Made by a program: the position numbers and the translations under genes. Below, one piece after another: positions 35,479 through 43,930 of a DNA stretch of 64,000 nucleotides. The notes beneath the pieces are model-generated. The model had not been told where the DNA came from. It made no database searches and saw only the letters and a list, made by a program, of their open reading frames with translations. The number at the start of each line of letters is the position of its first letter. Positions within the stretch are counted from its first letter, which is position 1. The stretch is from Humitalea rosea (GTDB lineage Bacteria > Pseudomonadota > Alphaproteobacteria > Acetobacterales > Acetobacteraceae): NCBI RefSeq assembly GCF_003253705.1, contig NZ_QKYU01000001.1, forward strand, positions 186,001-250,000, read 5' to 3'.

Positions 35479-37101
35479 ATGGCTGGACTACTGGCATTCC
35501 TCACTGAACCGAATGGGCTGACGCCGCATGGCTTCTGCCTGGCCTGGGAACCGGGGCTGCTGTGGTTGCACGCGGCCTCCGGCCTCATCATCGCCGCGTC
35601 CTATTATGTGATTCCGCTGGCGCTCGCCTGCTTCGTGCGCCGGCGCAGCGATCTGGCGTTTCCCTGGGTGTTCCGGCTGTTCGCGGTCTTCATCCTGGCC
35701 TGCGGCACCACCCATCTGCTGGGCGTGATCACGCTCTGGCTGCCGTTCTACTGGCTGGACGGGTTGGCGATGGTGGTGACGGCCGGGGTCTCCCTGGTCG
35801 CTGCGATCGTGGTCTGGCCGCTGCTGCCGCGGGCGCTCGCGCTGCCGGCGCCTTCCGCGCTGCGCGAAGCCAATGCGGCGCTGGAGGCCAAGATCGCCGA
35901 GAGCGAGGCCCTGGCCGCCCGCCTCCGCGACAGCGAGGCACGGCTGCGGGTGTTCTTCGAACATGTGCCCGACCTGCTGTTCATCCTCGGCCAGCGGCCG
36001 GATGGGGCGCTGGTGGTGGAGGCGCTGAACCCCGCCCTCGCCGGACTGATCGGGCAGGAGGCTACGGCGGCCCAGGGCCGCCCTCTCGACAGCCTGCTGC
36101 CGGGGCCGGAGGGCGCGGCCTTCGCGCGGCGGTGCGAGGCCTGTGCCGGCGCCGGCACCCCGAGCCAGTTCGAGGCGGTCCTGTCCGGGGCGCGGGGCGA
36201 GACGGCGACGGTGGAAAGCGTGCTGGTGCCGCTGACCGATCCCGCGACCGGGCAGCTCCGGGTGCTGGGCAGCCTGCGCGATCTGACCGAGCGGCGGGCG
36301 CTGGAGCGGCGCGTGTCGCAGGCACAGAAGATGCAGACGCTCGGGCAGATGACCGGGGGCATCGCCCATGACTTCAACAATATCCTGATGGGGATCTCAG
36401 GCGTGATCGAACTGCTTGCCTCGCCCCGCCCGCATCCGCGCCGGCTCGAACTGCTGGGGCAGGCGGGGCGTTCGGTGGAGCGGGGCGGGCGGCTGGTACG
36501 GCAATTGCTGGCCTTCTCCGGGCGGCAGCCGCTGCGCACCACCTGTCTCGACGTCAACCAGGTCATTCTCGCCATGACCAATGATCTCATCACGCCCAGC
36601 CTTGGCGGGGCCATTTCGGTGCAGCTCCTGTTGGAGCCCGGGCTCTGGCCGCTGCTGGCTGACCAGACCGAGTTCGAGGCGGGGCTGCTGAACCTGGCCG
36701 TCAATGCCCGGGACGCGATGCCCGAAGGCGGCAGCCTGGTCATTTCCACCGCCAACCTGACCTTGGAGACAGGGCCGGCGGAGGGGATGCCGCCCGGTGA
36801 TTATGTTCTGCTCAGCGTCGCCGATAACGGGGAGGGCATGCCCGCCGAGGTCATGGCCCGGGCCTTCGACCCCTTCTTCACGACGAAGGGGGTGGGGGTG
36901 GGCACCGGGCTCGGCCTGTCCCAGGTCTATGGCTTCGCGCGGCAATCCGGCGGCACGGCGCAGATCCGCTCCGCCCCCGGCCTGGGCACCACGGTGATGC
37001 TGTTCCTGCCCCGAGGGCGGCCCGATTCTGAGGGCGAGCGGACTGTCACGGCGGTGGCGGGGGATGCTAAGCCTGCGCCCGTAACTGACGCAGGCGTGTA
37101 G
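35479..37101 (+). CDS. Membrane histidine kinase with an ethylene-receptor (ETR1)-like sensor domain
   Basis: 540 residues. Residues 28-115 are three membrane helices that match the ETR1 ethylene-binding domain in spacing: Y42, I45, P46, I72, C75 and H79 correspond to ETR1 Y32, I35, P36, I62, C65 and H69, a constant offset of ten (SYYVIPL and FILACGTTHL). The ETR1 Asp25 equivalent is Gly35. A short coiled linker (130-155) leads to a PAS domain (about 152-270). The kinase core has His297 in GGIAHDFNNILMGISGVIEL, Asn409 in LLNLAVNARDAMPEGG, VADNGEGMP and GTGLGLSQVYGFARQSGG. A receiver gene follows four bases after the stop. Confidence 0.85.
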   Translation: MAGLLAFLTEPNGLTPHGFCLAWEPGLLWLHAASGLIIAASYYVIPLALACFVRRRSDLAFPWVFRLFAVFILACGTTHLLGVITLWLPFYWLDGLAMVVTAGVSLVAAIVVWPLLPRALALPAPSALREANAALEAKIAESEALAARLRDSEARLRVFFEHVPDLLFILGQRPDGALVVEALNPALAGLIGQEATAAQGRPLDSLLPGPEGAAFARRCEACAGAGTPSQFEAVLSGARGETATVESVLVPLTDPATGQLRVLGSLRDLTERRALERRVSQAQKMQTLGQMTGGIAHDFNNILMGISGVIELLASPRPHPRRLELLGQAGRSVERGGRLVRQLLAFSGRQPLRTTCLDVNQVILAMTNDLITPSLGGAISVQLLLEPGLWPLLADQTEFEAGLLNLAVNARDAMPEGGSLVISTANLTLETGPAEGMPPGDYVLLSVADNGEGMPAEVMARAFDPFFTTKGVGVGTGLGLSQVYGFARQSGGTAQIRSAPGLGTTVMLFLPRGRPDSEGERTVTAVAGDAKPAPVTDAGV

Positions 37102-37105
37102 CTCC

Positions 37106-37504
37106 GTGTCGAATTCTCTCCCGGTCCGTCGAGCCCTGGTCGTCGATGACGAGATCCTCGTCGCCATGGCGGTCGCCGAGCATTGCCGGAGCCTCGGGAT
37201 GGAGGTGGAGGAATGCTACGATTCCACCGATGCCCTGCTGCGGGTGCTGCAGGATCCCGAGATCGCGGCCCTGCTCACGGATGTGCGGATGCCGCGGATG
37301 TCGGGCACCGAACTCGCCACCCGCGCCTTGCGGGCGCGGCCGGGCCTGCTGGTGGTGTTCCTGACCGGCTATGCCGATCCCGGGGATGAGGGCCATTTCG
37401 GTAGCTGGCCGGTGCTGCGAAAGCCCTTCGCGTTCAAGGAAATCCAGGAGGCGCTGGGTCGCGCGGCGGACGTCCGCGGGATGAAGACGCGCGGCGACGA
37501 CTGA
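37106..37504 (+). CDS. Single-domain response regulator
   Basis: 132 residues from a GTG at 37106. This is a CheY/FixJ-type receiver only: acidic pair D14-D15, phosphoacceptor D59 in LLTDVRMPRMSG, T87 in VFLTGYA and K106 in VLRKPF. There is no output domain, so it may act in a phosphorelay or by protein contact. It lies 4 bases after the ETR1-like kinase and is its obvious partner. An alternative reading is a free-standing phosphate sink. Confidence 0.9.
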   Translation: MSNSLPVRRALVVDDEILVAMAVAEHCRSLGMEVEECYDSTDALLRVLQDPEIAALLTDVRMPRMSGTELATRALRARPGLLVVFLTGYADPGDEGHFGSWPVLRKPFAFKEIQEALGRAADVRGMKTRGDD

Positions 37505-37609
37505 CGCCACGCGAGACCAGAAAGGCGAGAGGAGATTATCCCCCCCCGACATTCCGGAGTCTCAAATCAAATCAGATGATTGACGGCGGCCACAGGGCCA
37601 CCCGCGGTG

Positions 37610-38140
37610 TCAGCGCCCCTGGCCGCTCGCCGACTGCCCCGGCACGCCCGGTCCAAGCCGCCCGAGGTTGCCGAACAGTTGCTGCAGCAGGGTCCGGTCG
37701 GTGCCGGGCACCGGGGTCTGGCGCTCCACGATCTGCACGTCGCGCCCGGCGGCGCGGTCAAGCTCGCTGACCTCCCGCGCCACGCCGCGGTCGTCGAAGC
37801 GGACCACGACGACGCGCTGGTCCTCCAGCGACAGCGTCCGCAGCGGCTGCAGCCGGGTCTGGCCGCTGATGTAATACCACTGGTTGTCGTCGAAGGTGCC
37901 GGTGGCGGTGGGGCTGCCCAGGATCGCCTGCACATCGGCCTTGGTATGGGTGCCGACCACGACCTCGCGGATCTGCTCGGCATCGACCTGATGGCCGCGG
38001 ACCTGCAGCGGCGAGCCGAAGGGGGAGCCTGCGCCGCAGCCGGGCAGCGCCGCGGTCGCAAGCAGCGCCACCATCAGCACGACGGCCCGGGCGGGAAGCC
38101 GGGGGGGAAACACGTTGACGCGGATCGGGGCTCGGACCAT
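37610..38140 (-). CDS. bamE: BamE/SmpA-family outer-membrane lipoprotein
   Basis: 176 residues. A signal peptide (VVLMVALLATAALPGC) ends in the lipobox LPGC with the lipidated Cys at 35. The BamE fold starts around VDAEQIREVVVGTHTKADVQAILGSPTATGTFDDNQWYYI, the well-conserved region. The C-terminus is longer and Gly/Gln-rich. BamE is part of the Bam complex that inserts outer-membrane beta-barrels. Divergent from the ubiquinol-cytochrome c chaperone gene, an arrangement common in alphaproteobacteria. Confidence 0.9.
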   Translation of the reverse strand: MVRAPIRVNVFPPRLPARAVVLMVALLATAALPGCGAGSPFGSPLQVRGHQVDAEQIREVVVGTHTKADVQAILGSPTATGTFDDNQWYYISGQTRLQPLRTLSLEDQRVVVVRFDDRGVAREVSELDRAAGRDVQIVERQTPVPGTDRTLLQQLFGNLGRLGPGVPGQSASGQGR

Positions 38141-38237
38141 TTGCGGTGCGTGCCACCACCCCGGCGCTTGGTCAACCGACACTCGCCATCGCGCGTGCCA
38201 AATCGCCGGCTTCCATGCCGGCCGGAGATCGCCTGAC

Positions 38238-38789
38238 GTGTTTGGCCTGCTGCGCCGCCGCCCGCATGAGCGGACCGGATTTGAGTTGTATTCCGCCGCC
38301 GTGGCCGCCGCCCGCGAGCCCTGGGCCTTCGCCGTCCTCGGGGTGCCGGACAGCCTCGCCGGGCGCTTCGACCTGATCTCGATGCATGTCGCGCTGCTGA
38401 TCCGCCGGCTGCGGGCCGATCCCGATCCGCGCGGCGCCCTGCTTGGCCAGGCGGTGTTCGATGCGATGTTCGCCGATATGGATGTGAACCTGCGTGAGAT
38501 GGGCGTCGGCGACATGTCCATCGGCAAACGGGTGAAGGGCCTGTGGGAGGCCTGGCACGGCCGCACCCTCGCCTATGAGGCGGCACTCGATGCCGGCGAC
38601 AGCCCGGCCCTGGCCGCGGCGATCAGCCGCAACATCTTCGCCGGCCACGCCGCAGCCGATGCGGCGGGGCCACAGGCGCTGGCGGCGTATGCCGAGGCCC
38701 TGGCCGCGGCACTGGCGGCACAGCCCCTGGCGGGGCTGCTGTCCGGCCAGCTGCGCTTCCCCCCAACCCCGGGAGACATTGTTCCATGA
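38238..38789 (+). CDS. Ubiquinol-cytochrome c chaperone (CBP3-like)
   Basis: 183 residues from a GTG at 38238 (FGLLRRRPHER). The characteristic block FDLISMHVALLIRRL, then GALLGQAVFDAMFADMDVNLREMGVGDMSIGKRVKGL, is the CBP3/UQCC1 signature. In mitochondria the homologue assists cytochrome b assembly into the bc1 complex. Bacterial members sit between bamE and a DUF177 gene, as here. An ATGA overlap couples it to the next gene. The GTG start is chosen because homology begins there; the longer frame overlaps bamE. Confidence 0.85.
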   Translation: MFGLLRRRPHERTGFELYSAAVAAAREPWAFAVLGVPDSLAGRFDLISMHVALLIRRLRADPDPRGALLGQAVFDAMFADMDVNLREMGVGDMSIGKRVKGLWEAWHGRTLAYEAALDAGDSPALAAAISRNIFAGHAAADAAGPQALAAYAEALAAALAAQPLAGLLSGQLRFPPTPGDIVP

Positions 38790-39283
38790 GCATCCCCGAA
38801 TTCCACCGGCCGCTGCCCTTCGCCGCGGTCAAGCGCACGCCCTACGTGATTGAGCTGACCCCGAGCGAGGCGGAGCACGCGGCCCTGGCGAGCCGCCTCG
38901 GCCTGATCGAGCTGCCGGCCTTCACCGCGAAATGGGAGCTGCGCAGCCAGGCGGACGACACCGTGGCCGCGAAGCTCACCATCACCGCCGAGGTGGTGCA
39001 GGCCTGCGTCGTCACGCTGGAGCCGGTGCCGCAGACCGTCGCGGATACCGTGTCCCTGCGCTTCCTGCCGCCCGGCCGCGAGCCCAGCGACAACGACCCC
39101 GACACGCCCGACGACATCCCCTGCGAACATGAGGTGATGGACCTGGGCGAAGCTGCGGTGGAAACCCTGGCTTTGCTGCTAGACCCCTATCCTCGTGCCG
39201 AGGGGGCAAGTTTGCCCGACTCGGTCACGGACAAGGATCTCGGACCCTTCGGGGCCTTGGCGAAGTTGAACCGCCAGGGCTGA
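38786..39283 (+). CDS. DUF177 family protein (YceD-like)
   Basis: 165 residues. The YceD/DUF177 pattern is visible as ELTPSEAEHAALASRLGL near the start, VVQACVVTLEPVPQTV in the middle, and DLGEAAVETLALLLDPYPRAEGA near the end. Such proteins precede rpmF in many bacteria; a role in 23S rRNA accumulation has been reported for plant and bacterial members. The ATG overlaps the chaperone stop by four bases. It forms a small operon with that gene. Confidence 0.88.
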   Translation: MSIPEFHRPLPFAAVKRTPYVIELTPSEAEHAALASRLGLIELPAFTAKWELRSQADDTVAAKLTITAEVVQACVVTLEPVPQTVADTVSLRFLPPGREPSDNDPDTPDDIPCEHEVMDLGEAAVETLALLLDPYPRAEGASLPDSVTDKDLGPFGALAKLNRQG

Positions 39284-39297
39284 GACGGTTCCTCGGC

Positions 39298-39325
39298 TTG
39301 CACGACGGGGGTGTGGGTGCTAACC
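39298..39325 (+). promoter_or_regulatory. Candidate rpmF promoter
   Basis: TTGCAC, a 16-bp spacer and CTAACC lie 54 bases before the rpmF ATG. The layout is the same as upstream of mreB. Confidence 0.45.
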
Positions 39326-39379
39326 CGCGCCCCTTCCTGAATTTTCTCAAGTTACAGACGAAAGAAGAGGCCCGGCACC

Positions 39380-39583
39380 ATGGCCGTTCCCAAGAAAAAG
39401 GTTTCGCCCTCCCGCCGCGGCATGCGCCAGAGCCATCAGGCGATCAGCCCCGAGGCGCATGTCGAATGCTCCAACTGCGGCGAGACGAAGCGCCCCCATC
39501 ATATCTGCTCGCATTGCGGGCATTATGACGGGCGCGAAGTCGTCGCGGCGGGCAAGGCGCTCAAGGCGTCGGTCCGACTCTAA
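39380..39583 (+). CDS. rpmF: 50S ribosomal protein L32
   Basis: 67 residues. [20 protein letters not shown] is the L32 start, and the zinc-type cysteines are in [26 protein letters not shown] (CxxC ... CxxC). The standard order DUF177-rpmF-plsX-fabH is kept. A weak purine-rich site is upstream. Confidence 0.98.
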   Translation: MAVPKKKVSPSRRGMRQSHQAISPEAHVECSNCGETKRPHHICSHCGHYDGREVVAAGKALKASVRL

Positions 39584-39595
39584 GCCGGGCGCCGG

Positions 39596-40684
39596 GTGAC
39601 GACCCAGAGAACGGCCGTGCCCGACGGCAATGCGAGCACTGGCCTCGCCGCCGCGCCTTTCGCGCTGGCGGTCGATGCCATGGGTGGCGATAACGCTCCG
39701 GAATCGATCCTCGACGGGATTGAGCTGGCGGCCGAACGCCATCCGGCTGCGCGTTTCCTGCTGTGCGGCGATGCCGAACGGCTCAGGCCCCTGCTCGCCA
39801 CGCGCAAGCGGGCGTCGCAGGCCTGCGAGATGCGGCATGCGGCGACCTCCATCCCAGGCGACATGAAGCCCACGCAGGCGCTGCGCGTGCGCGGCTCCTC
39901 CATGCGCGTCGCCATCGACGCGGTGGCGGGCGGCGAGGCGCAGGGCGTGGTTTCGGCCGGCAATACCGGCGCGCTGATGGCGCTGGCCAAGATCGTGGTG
40001 AAGACGCTGCCCGAGATCGACCGGCCGGCCCTGGCCGCGATCGGGCCCTCGGCGCGCGGCGATGTCGTGATGCTCGACCTCGGCGCCAATGTGCAATGCG
40101 ATGCCCGCAACCTCGTGCAATTCGCCATCATGGGCGATGCCTTCGCCCGGGCGGTGCTCGGCCTGACCAACCCGACCTTCGGGCTGCTCAATGTCGGCTC
40201 CGAGGAGTTGAAGGGCGATGAGCGCGTGCGCGAGGCGGCCGAAATCCTGCGCGACAGCCATATCGCCAGCGGCTTCTACGGCTTCGTCGAGGGGCATGAC
40301 ATCACCGCCGGGACCGTCGATGTCGTCGTGACCGACGGCTTCACCGGCAATGTCGCGCTGAAGACGGGTGAGGGCGCCCTGAAGCTGATGCGCGAATTGC
40401 TGCGACAGGTCTTCACCAGCAGCGTGCCCGCCCGCGTCGGCTACCTTCTGGCCCGCCCGGCGCTCGACCGCCTGCGCGAATGGATGGACCCGCGCCGCTA
40501 CAATGGCGCGGTGCTGATCGGCCTGCGTGGCGTGGTGGTGAAGAGCCATGGCGGCACCGATGCGCTGGGCTTCGCCCATGCCATGGATGTGGCGATGGAT
40601 ATGGTGACGCACCGCTTCAACGACCGGATCCGCGAGGGGTTGGCCCTCCTCGCCGCGCGCCGCGCGACGGTCCCGGCGGCGTGA
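39596..40684 (+). CDS. plsX: Phosphate acyltransferase PlsX
   Basis: PlsX makes acyl-phosphate from acyl-ACP for phospholipid synthesis. 362 residues from a GTG at 39596 just after rpmF. The family start is ALAVDAMGGDNAPESILDG, and GVVSAGNTGALMALAKIV and GFYGFVEGHDITAGTVDVVVTDGFTGNVALKT are typical blocks. The extra ~20 N-terminal residues before AVDAMGGD are non-conserved, so GTG 39617 is an alternative start. The stop overlaps the fabH start. Confidence 0.97.
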   Translation: MTTQRTAVPDGNASTGLAAAPFALAVDAMGGDNAPESILDGIELAAERHPAARFLLCGDAERLRPLLATRKRASQACEMRHAATSIPGDMKPTQALRVRGSSMRVAIDAVAGGEAQGVVSAGNTGALMALAKIVVKTLPEIDRPALAAIGPSARGDVVMLDLGANVQCDARNLVQFAIMGDAFARAVLGLTNPTFGLLNVGSEELKGDERVREAAEILRDSHIASGFYGFVEGHDITAGTVDVVVTDGFTGNVALKTGEGALKLMRELLRQVFTSSVPARVGYLLARPALDRLREWMDPRRYNGAVLIGLRGVVVKSHGGTDALGFAHAMDVAMDMVTHRFNDRIREGLALLAARRATVPAA

Positions 40685-41646
40685 TCCGCTCGGTCATCCT
40701 CGGCACCGGCGGGTATCTCCCCGACCGGGTGGTGTCCAACGACGCCCTGGCCTGCCTGCACAACCTCGACACCACCGACGCCTGGATCGCTGAACGCACC
40801 GGCATCCGCCAGCGCCATGTCGCGGCGCCTGAGCAGCAGGCTTCCGACCTTGGCCTGCTGGCGGCGCGTGAGGCGCTGGCCCAGGCGGGGATCTCGGCCG
40901 ATGAGGTCGATCTGATCATCGTCGCGACCGCGACGCCCGACAGCGCCTTTCCCGCCACCGCCGTGCGCATCCAGCACAAGCTCGGGATCACCCAGGGCTT
41001 CGCCTTCGATGTGCTCGCGGCCTGCACCGGCTTCGTCTACGCGCTGGGCATCGCCGACAGCCTGCTTCGCACGGGCGCCGCGCGCTGCGCGCTGGTGATC
41101 GGCGCCGAGGTGTTCACCCGCATCCTTGATTGGTCCGACCGCGGCACCTGCGTGCTGTTCGGCGACGGCGCGGGGGCCGTGGTGCTGCGCGCCGAGGAAG
41201 GGCAGGGCACCGCCCAGGACCGCGGCGTGCTCGGTACCCATCTGCATTCGGATGGGCGCTTCGGCGATCTGCTGCATGTCGATGCCTCCGGTGCCCAGGA
41301 CGTGGTCCGCATGGCCGGGCGCGAGGTGTTTCGCCACGCCGTCTCCAAGCTCGCCGCCGCGGTGGATGAGGCGCTGGAGGTCGCGGGGCTGACCCATGCC
41401 GATGTGCAATGGCTGGTGCCGCACCAGGCCAACAAGCGCATCATCGAGGCGATGGGCCGCAAGCTTGGCCTGCCCGCCGAGCGGGTGGTGATGACGGTCG
41501 ATCGCCATGCCAATACCTCGGCGGCCTCGGTGCCGCTGGCGCTGGCCGAGGCGACCCGGGATGGCCGGATCAAGCGTGGCGACCTCGTGCTGATGGAGGC
41601 CATCGGTGGTGGCCTCACCTGGGGCGCCGCGCTCGCCCGTTTCTGA
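40681..41646 (+). CDS. fabH: 3-oxoacyl-ACP synthase III
   Basis: FabH condenses acetyl-CoA with malonyl-ACP to start type II fatty acid synthesis. 321 residues from a GTG at 40681 that overlaps the plsX stop (GTGA). The catalytic Cys115 is in VLAACTGFVYALG, His in WLVPHQANKRIIEAMG and Asn in RHANTSAASVPLAL. The N-terminal ILGTGGYLPDRVVSN is standard. Coupled translation with plsX is likely. Confidence 0.97.
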   Translation: MIRSVILGTGGYLPDRVVSNDALACLHNLDTTDAWIAERTGIRQRHVAAPEQQASDLGLLAAREALAQAGISADEVDLIIVATATPDSAFPATAVRIQHKLGITQGFAFDVLAACTGFVYALGIADSLLRTGAARCALVIGAEVFTRILDWSDRGTCVLFGDGAGAVVLRAEEGQGTAQDRGVLGTHLHSDGRFGDLLHVDASGAQDVVRMAGREVFRHAVSKLAAAVDEALEVAGLTHADVQWLVPHQANKRIIEAMGRKLGLPAERVVMTVDRHANTSAASVPLALAEATRDGRIKRGDLVLMEAIGGGLTWGAALARF

Positions 41647-41711
41647 TCAGCAGCTTACGGGGAATTCCTGATAATCTAATTCATGCTGAATCGCGGGGTC
41701 GTTCCGCGTGG

Positions 41712-41740
41712 TTGACGGGCGTCGCCGATCCCGGTTTTCT
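41712..41740 (+). promoter_or_regulatory. Weak candidate promoter for ihfA
   Basis: TTGACG, a 17-bp spacer and TTTTCT occur 36-64 bases before the ihfA ATG. The -35 box is good and the -10 is poor, with a CTAACC overlapping it at a non-standard distance. Confidence 0.3.
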
Positions 41741-41775
41741 AACCGCTTGAATGGCTTGGCGGGGGATTTGGGGCC

Positions 41776-42081
41776 ATGGAAGCGGAGACGCTGACGCGCG
41801 CACAACTGGCTGAGGCGATCTATGCCGCGGTCGGGCTGTCGCGGAATGAAAGTGCCGCCTTGCTGGAGGCCGTGCTGGAGGCGATGTCCGCGGCACTCGA
41901 AGCCGGGGATCAGGTGAAGATCGCCGCCTTCGGCACCTTCCTGGTGCGCGAGAAGGGCACCCGAATCGGCCGCAATCCCAAGACCGGGATCGAGGTGCCG
42001 ATCTCACCCCGCCGCGTGCTCTCCTTCCGCCCGAGCCAGGCCCTGAAGGCGCGGCTCAATGGCGAGGCGGCGCCCGCATGA
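41776..42081 (+). CDS. ihfA: Integration host factor subunit alpha
   Basis: 101 residues. [36 protein letters not shown], then [48 protein letters not shown], is the IHF/HU fold. RNPKTG(I/E) is the DNA-intercalating beta-arm with its conserved Pro. IHF bends DNA and helps recombination and transcription. The merR start overlaps its stop, as in many alphaproteobacteria. Confidence 0.96.
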   Translation: MEAETLTRAQLAEAIYAAVGLSRNESAALLEAVLEAMSAALEAGDQVKIAAFGTFLVREKGTRIGRNPKTGIEVPISPRRVLSFRPSQALKARLNGEAAPA

Positions 42082-42593
42082 CCCCAGCTGGTGACCCGCC
42101 GATCGGTGGAGATGAGGCCGAGGAGCCCCAGCCGGGCGAGACCGGCACCGAGGAGGGCGCCGAGGACGAGCTGCGCGAGGCCGAGGGCCCGGACGCGCGG
42201 GCACGGCCGAAGAAGGCCGCCACCGCCTTCCGCACCATCAGCGAGGTCGCCGAGGATCTTCATATTCCGCAGCATGTGCTGCGATTCTGGGAGACGAAGT
42301 TCCCTCAGCTCAAGCCGCTGAAGCGCGGCGGCGGGCGGCGCTACTACCGCCCCGAGGATATCGCCCTGCTCAAGCGGGTCGGCGACCTGCTCTACACCCA
42401 GGGCTACACCATCAAGGGCGTGCAGCGGCTGCTGCGCGACGGCGACCTGCCCGAATCGGTGGTCGTGACCGAGACGCTGGAACTGCCGCTGCCAGCGCCC
42501 CAGACCGCCGCCGGCCGCCGCGCCGCGGCCTTGCGCCTGGCGATTGCCGAGATCGAGGCGGTTATCGAGGCGCTTCGCGTGGCTTCTCGCTGA
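42078..42593 (+). CDS. MerR-family transcriptional regulator
   Basis: 171 residues. The winged HTH motif appears at residues about 50-120 ([51 protein letters not shown]). The C-terminal half lacks the metal-binding cysteines of MerR, so the effector is unknown. The N-terminal 45 residues are low-complexity and acidic. It overlaps ihfA by four bases (ATGA) and is normally co-transcribed with it. Confidence 0.92.
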   Translation: MTPAGDPPIGGDEAEEPQPGETGTEEGAEDELREAEGPDARARPKKAATAFRTISEVAEDLHIPQHVLRFWETKFPQLKPLKRGGGRRYYRPEDIALLKRVGDLLYTQGYTIKGVQRLLRDGDLPESVVVTETLELPLPAPQTAAGRRAAALRLAIAEIEAVIEALRVASR

Positions 42594-42639
42594 AGGCACG
42601 ATTGCCCCCCGGCCTCGGGGGTGGTATCCGCCCCGCAGT

Positions 42640-42716
42640 CGGAGTGTGGCGCAGCCTGGTAGCGCACTTGTCTGGGGGACAAGGGGTCGTGGGTTCGAAT
42701 CCCGCCACTCCGACCA
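42640..42716 (+). tRNA. tRNA-Pro (anticodon GGG)
   Basis: 77 bases form a full cloverleaf. Acceptor CGGAGTG pairs with CACTCCG. The anticodon stem CTTGT/ACAAG carries the loop CTGGGGG (anticodon GGG, reads CCC). T arm CGTGGGTTCGAATCCCGCC follows, then A and an encoded CCA end. Confidence 0.97.
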
Positions 42717-43019
42717 ATCACCAAACGCAGCGGACAGCCCCCCCCCCGCCGCTTGTCAGCAGATTTTACAGAGTTGACCCGATCGCGGTGGCGATCATCA
42801 TAAGCCCTTGAAAAACCTGCGCGCCACGGCCTGGCGCGCGGTTTGCGTGGCACTGCCCTCCTGATGGGAAGGCCCGACGCGATGCCACTGCCACCTCACA
42901 CGCCCTCAGCCGCATCCGCCCCAGGCCCGGCACCTGAACACCATTCCGTGTGACCCGCCATGCGCGCCTGCTCTGGCCCGTTCCTTGCCTCTGCTCCGCA
43001 ACCGATGGAGGCAATGTGC
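42717..43019. other. Non-coding stretch after tRNA-Pro, with a hairpin and a C10 tract
   Basis: A run of ten C residues lies at 42738-42747. GCGCGCCA-CGGCC-TGGCGCGC, extended by AAACC/GGTTT with one bulge (42813-42844), is a likely bidirectional terminator. I see no gene in this stretch. Its final part (about 42960-43019) is the 5' leader of the next gene. Confidence 0.6.
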
Positions 43020-43811
43020 ATGCAGGACACCGCCTTGGACGGTGTGGGCCACGAGAGCGGCGCGATGGTCCGCGCGGCGGCGCGGGCTGGATGGGACGGG
43101 CTGACGCTGGGCCGTGCGCGGGGGTTCGTGCAGGTGAATCTGTTCGTGCTGCCCGAGGCGGTGGCCGATGAATTTGCCGCCTTCTGCGCCGCCAATCCGC
43201 ACTCCTGCCCGCTTGTCGCCCGTGGCCGCGCCGGCGATCCCACCCTGCCTATGCTGGGGTCCGGGATCGATGTGCGGACCGACGTGCCCTCCTACCTGTC
43301 GCATGTGCCGGGCGAACGGGCGCATCGCCTGCCGGATCTGAAGCGGAACTGGCAGGCGGATCTGGTGCCCTTCGCCGTCGGCTGCTGGTTCGGGGCGGAG
43401 GCGGCGCTGCTCAATGCCGGCATCCGGGTTCGCGATGCCGAGCTTGGCGTGCAGGGCGCCTTGTTCCGCAGCGACCGCAAGGCGGTCACCGTCGGGCGCT
43501 TCGCCGGCCCGCTGGTGGTTTCCATGCGCCCCTTCCGGATCGCCGATATCCCGCGGGTCATCGACATCACCGCCCGCCTGCCGCGCTGCCATGGCGCGCC
43601 GCTGCATCGCGGCGATCCGGCCGTGCTCGGCATCGAGGCGCCCTGCAACCCCGATTGGGGCGAGCCGATGCCGCTGGAGCCCGGCGAGGACTGGCTCTAC
43701 TGGGGCTGCGGCCTGACGGCGCTGACGGCGCTTGAAGCGGCCGGAGTGCCCTTCGCGAGCCACGCCCCGGGGGCGATGCTGGTCACCGACCTGACCGAAG
43801 AGTGCCTATGA
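43020..43811 (+). CDS. DUF1445-family putative hydro-lyase/D-glutamate cyclase-like
   Basis: 263 residues from the ATG at 43020, placed eight bases after a GGAGG at 43007-43011. The family motif set is present: CPLVARGRAGDPTLP, IDVRTDVPSYLSHVPG, DLVPFAVGCWFGAEAALLNAGIRVRD, GPLVVSMRPFRIADI and HGAPLHRGDPAVLGI, then HAPGAMLVTDL. The human homologue is a D-glutamate cyclase; bacterial members are annotated as putative hydro-lyases, and the true substrate is not settled. In-frame ATGs exist at 42960, 43005 and 43014, but the ribosome-binding site favours 43020. Confidence 0.82.
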   Translation: MQDTALDGVGHESGAMVRAAARAGWDGLTLGRARGFVQVNLFVLPEAVADEFAAFCAANPHSCPLVARGRAGDPTLPMLGSGIDVRTDVPSYLSHVPGERAHRLPDLKRNWQADLVPFAVGCWFGAEAALLNAGIRVRDAELGVQGALFRSDRKAVTVGRFAGPLVVSMRPFRIADIPRVIDITARLPRCHGAPLHRGDPAVLGIEAPCNPDWGEPMPLEPGEDWLYWGCGLTALTALEAAGVPFASHAPGAMLVTDLTEECL

Positions 43812-43872
43812 GCCGTATTGGCCCAGGGGTCGCGTCGCTCACGAAACGCTGACACTGTTCACGCAGGCGTTC

Positions 43873-43901
43873 TTCACGCACCGTCCCGGCCCGGTCTATG
43901 G
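43873..43901 (+). promoter_or_regulatory. Candidate promoter of the T6SS vgrG operon
   Basis: TTCACG, a 17-bp spacer and CTATGG. A direct repeat TTCACGCA occurs at 43858-43865 and 43873-43880. If used, the transcript would start after the in-frame ATG at 43898, supporting the TTG at 43931 as the vgrG start. Confidence 0.3.
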
Positions 43902-43930
43902 TCCAGGCCACAGCGAAACGAGGAACAGCC

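Noticed and set aside
42640-43019. Mobile-element boundary at tRNA-Pro
   Set aside because: Only a C10 tract and a terminator hairpin; no 3'-end tRNA duplicate seen downstream.
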